DNA of 64,000 nucleotides, taken from assembly GCF_000321225.1 (NCBI RefSeq), contig NW_004450478.1, positions 1,458,073 to 1,522,072 on the forward strand. Reading direction: 5' to 3'. The notes under the pieces were generated by a model, which worked only from the letters and a program-made list of their open reading frames with translations, searched no databases and had not been told where the DNA came from. The position numbers and the translations under genes are program-made. Positions 61,946 to 64,000 of the stretch are shown here, one piece after another. Source of the DNA: Odobenus rosmarus divergens (Eukaryota > Chordata > Mammalia > Carnivora > Odobenidae). The stretch's first letter is position 1; each line of letters starts with the position of its first letter.

Positions 61946-63412
61946 TGAATCCATGTACTAGCAGCGCATATTCAATGCTCACTGTCACAGTCAGAAATTT
62001 AGAAATAATCGGTTTCGCAGTGGGAGAATCAATATTTCCCTGAGACATTAATTTGCTAATTATTTCTTGCCATGGAAGATATCATCTGATCATCAATCTT
62101 CTGCATCTCCTATGCTACACAAACATTTCCAACTTTCTTAAATTATTAACCTTGATCTTTGTGATATTCAGGAAACATTAAAACAGAAAAGGCAATAATA
62201 TCATCAATGACCCTTCTACATAATATGGTGACCAGAGTGAAATATGAGTTATTTTTATTTGGAAAAACAATATTACTCTGTTTTGACTCAAGGGTGTTAA
62301 CATTTTTAGTGTTAGCATTAATTTGTTTTCTTTTGATCATACAATTATTACACTTATTTTCCTTAGTGAAATGGAAAAACATACCAATTGCCAAATGCTA
62401 ATGATGTGTTCATAGTCTTAAAATGTACATGTCATTAGGTTTCTGTTTTTCAGCTGGTAAAAGTTTATGGAGTCAGTATTTGTTTCTCTTGGGGAATTTT
62501 GCTTGGTATTTTAAAGATACACTTACCATTTCCCTTAGGTCACTTGTGCCAATATCTGTCCTTCATTATCATAGCAACAAAAGTTTTTCACTTTGTAGTC
62601 TTATGCAGTTCAGATGGATCTAGCCTGTCCTTCCAAAAACATTAATAGAATACCTGCTGCATGTTTTTTCAAAAAATATTTTTTGTTCTTCATCCTTGAA
62701 AGATTATGTTTATCCAAGAAAGCCTATGACTTAATATGAGATTTATTTTATGCTTTTTAAAAATTTTAACTTGGACTTTGATGTTAAGCATCCTCAAGCA
62801 GTAGTCTTGTTGTGATTATTTTAATATTCAAGCAAATAAAAACAGCTGTTTATGGTATCAACAATTGTGTTTCTAAGAAAATATAAACCTGAGCTTTATT
62901 CCCCTTTTGTAATAGTGCCCCATCTTTTCTATCCACAGGACACCTTAAATTAAAATGTTAAGAGGACACTGAGATTCTCTCAGATTCTTCATTAGTTGAC
63001 TAGATCTCCCACAGCAAAATGCTGTGAAGAAGCAACTTTCATCCATTTATTTTTGTTCTGATATATTCAGAAAAGTGCTAATACTAAAAAGTTTAGATCT
63101 GAATTTCATACCTTACAGTGGCTTTCAAATACATTTTCTTCTGATTTGGGTTTACAGACCTCTTGTTGGTGGTATTCACCCATTTTAAAGAGAAGGACAC
63201 AAAAATTCAAAGTGGGTTACCAGTCTGAGTTCACCTAGTAGAGTCACAAATTAAATCTGGACGTTCTGATCACAAGCTCTTGTAAATAGTTCCATTTCAC
63301 TTTCCATGATTAGATGCCATGAAATGAAAAAAAAGGGGGGGAGGAGTAAAAACTCTTAAAGTAATTTAAATTACAAGCTGTAGTGGCATCCCACATTCAA
63401 TTGAAAGGCTTA
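61946..63412. other. intron, nothing named
   Basis: AT-rich intron. Short ORFs on both strands at 62146-62401 overlap each other and are not supported. Confidence 0.45.
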
Positions 63413-63596
63413 TATTTTTAAATGTATATAATATATACATATTGCATATTATATATATAATATATACACATTACATATTATGTATACAACATTTATTATA
63501 TATTTTAGTACATTATATATTCTTTCAGTATATTATATATAAGATATATATGTGTGTGTATATACACAAACTATATATAAGATTATCAAACTTTCC
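63413..63596. repeat. AT-rich simple/low-complexity repeat
   Basis: Irregular TATATA/TATACA/ATTACATATT words with a short TGTGTG run. Ends about 130 bp before the acceptor of the exon at 63724. Confidence 0.85.
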
Positions 63597-63603
63597 TATT
63601 TAA

Positions 63604-64000
<397 letters not shown>

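Overview
The window is nuclear DNA from a placental mammal, and the repeats point to a caniform carnivore of the arctoid group (bear, seal, weasel and relatives). Seventeen tRNA-derived SINEs are present. Most have the head GCGCCTGGGTGGCTCAG, a body reading GTCTGCCTTCGGCTCAGGTCATGATC, and a CT-rich then (AAATA)n/AAATCTTT tail. That body differs from the dog SINEC_Cf and the cat SINEC_Fc forms as I remember them. The LINE-1 3' ends are also of carnivore type. There is no bacterial-style gene organisation, no rRNA or tRNA gene, and no CRISPR array.

The main result is a split gene on the + strand that long-ORF scanning misses. Four short segments at 5028-5103, 9394-9448, 36454-36619 and 63724-63866 each have an AG acceptor and a GT donor and read like ordinary protein. 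Their phases fit in series (0/1, 1/2, 2/0, 0/2), giving 146 uninterrupted codons across introns of about 4.3, 27.0 and 27.1 kb. I read these as consecutive internal exons of one large gene whose start and end lie outside the window. I do not recognise the protein, which looks like a mostly helical cytosolic segment.

Layout: 1-4664 is an antisense, 5'-complete LINE-1 carrying disabling mutations, with a SINE inside ORF2. Its 5' end lies about 360 bp before the first exon. Between 5 and 36 kb the introns hold SINEs, MIR and L2 fragments, a probable old LTR (7.8-8.3 kb), a 5'-truncated young LINE-1 (13.8-14.4 kb) and a Tigger-like DNA transposon (33.7-34.2 kb). Between 36.6 and 63.7 kb they hold a 63-bp-arm hairpin (37.4 kb), old LINE-1 blocks (37.6-41.5, 45.1 and 58.1-58.9 kb), a second, inverted Tigger-like copy (42.9-43.3 kb), MaLR LTRs (51.7-52.4 kb), further SINEs and several microsatellites. 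Long tracts without a name are noted as such.

Nothing in the window works as an operon or a gene cluster. The picture is one host gene spread through repeat-rich introns. Repeat family names come from memory of consensus features and have not been checked by search.
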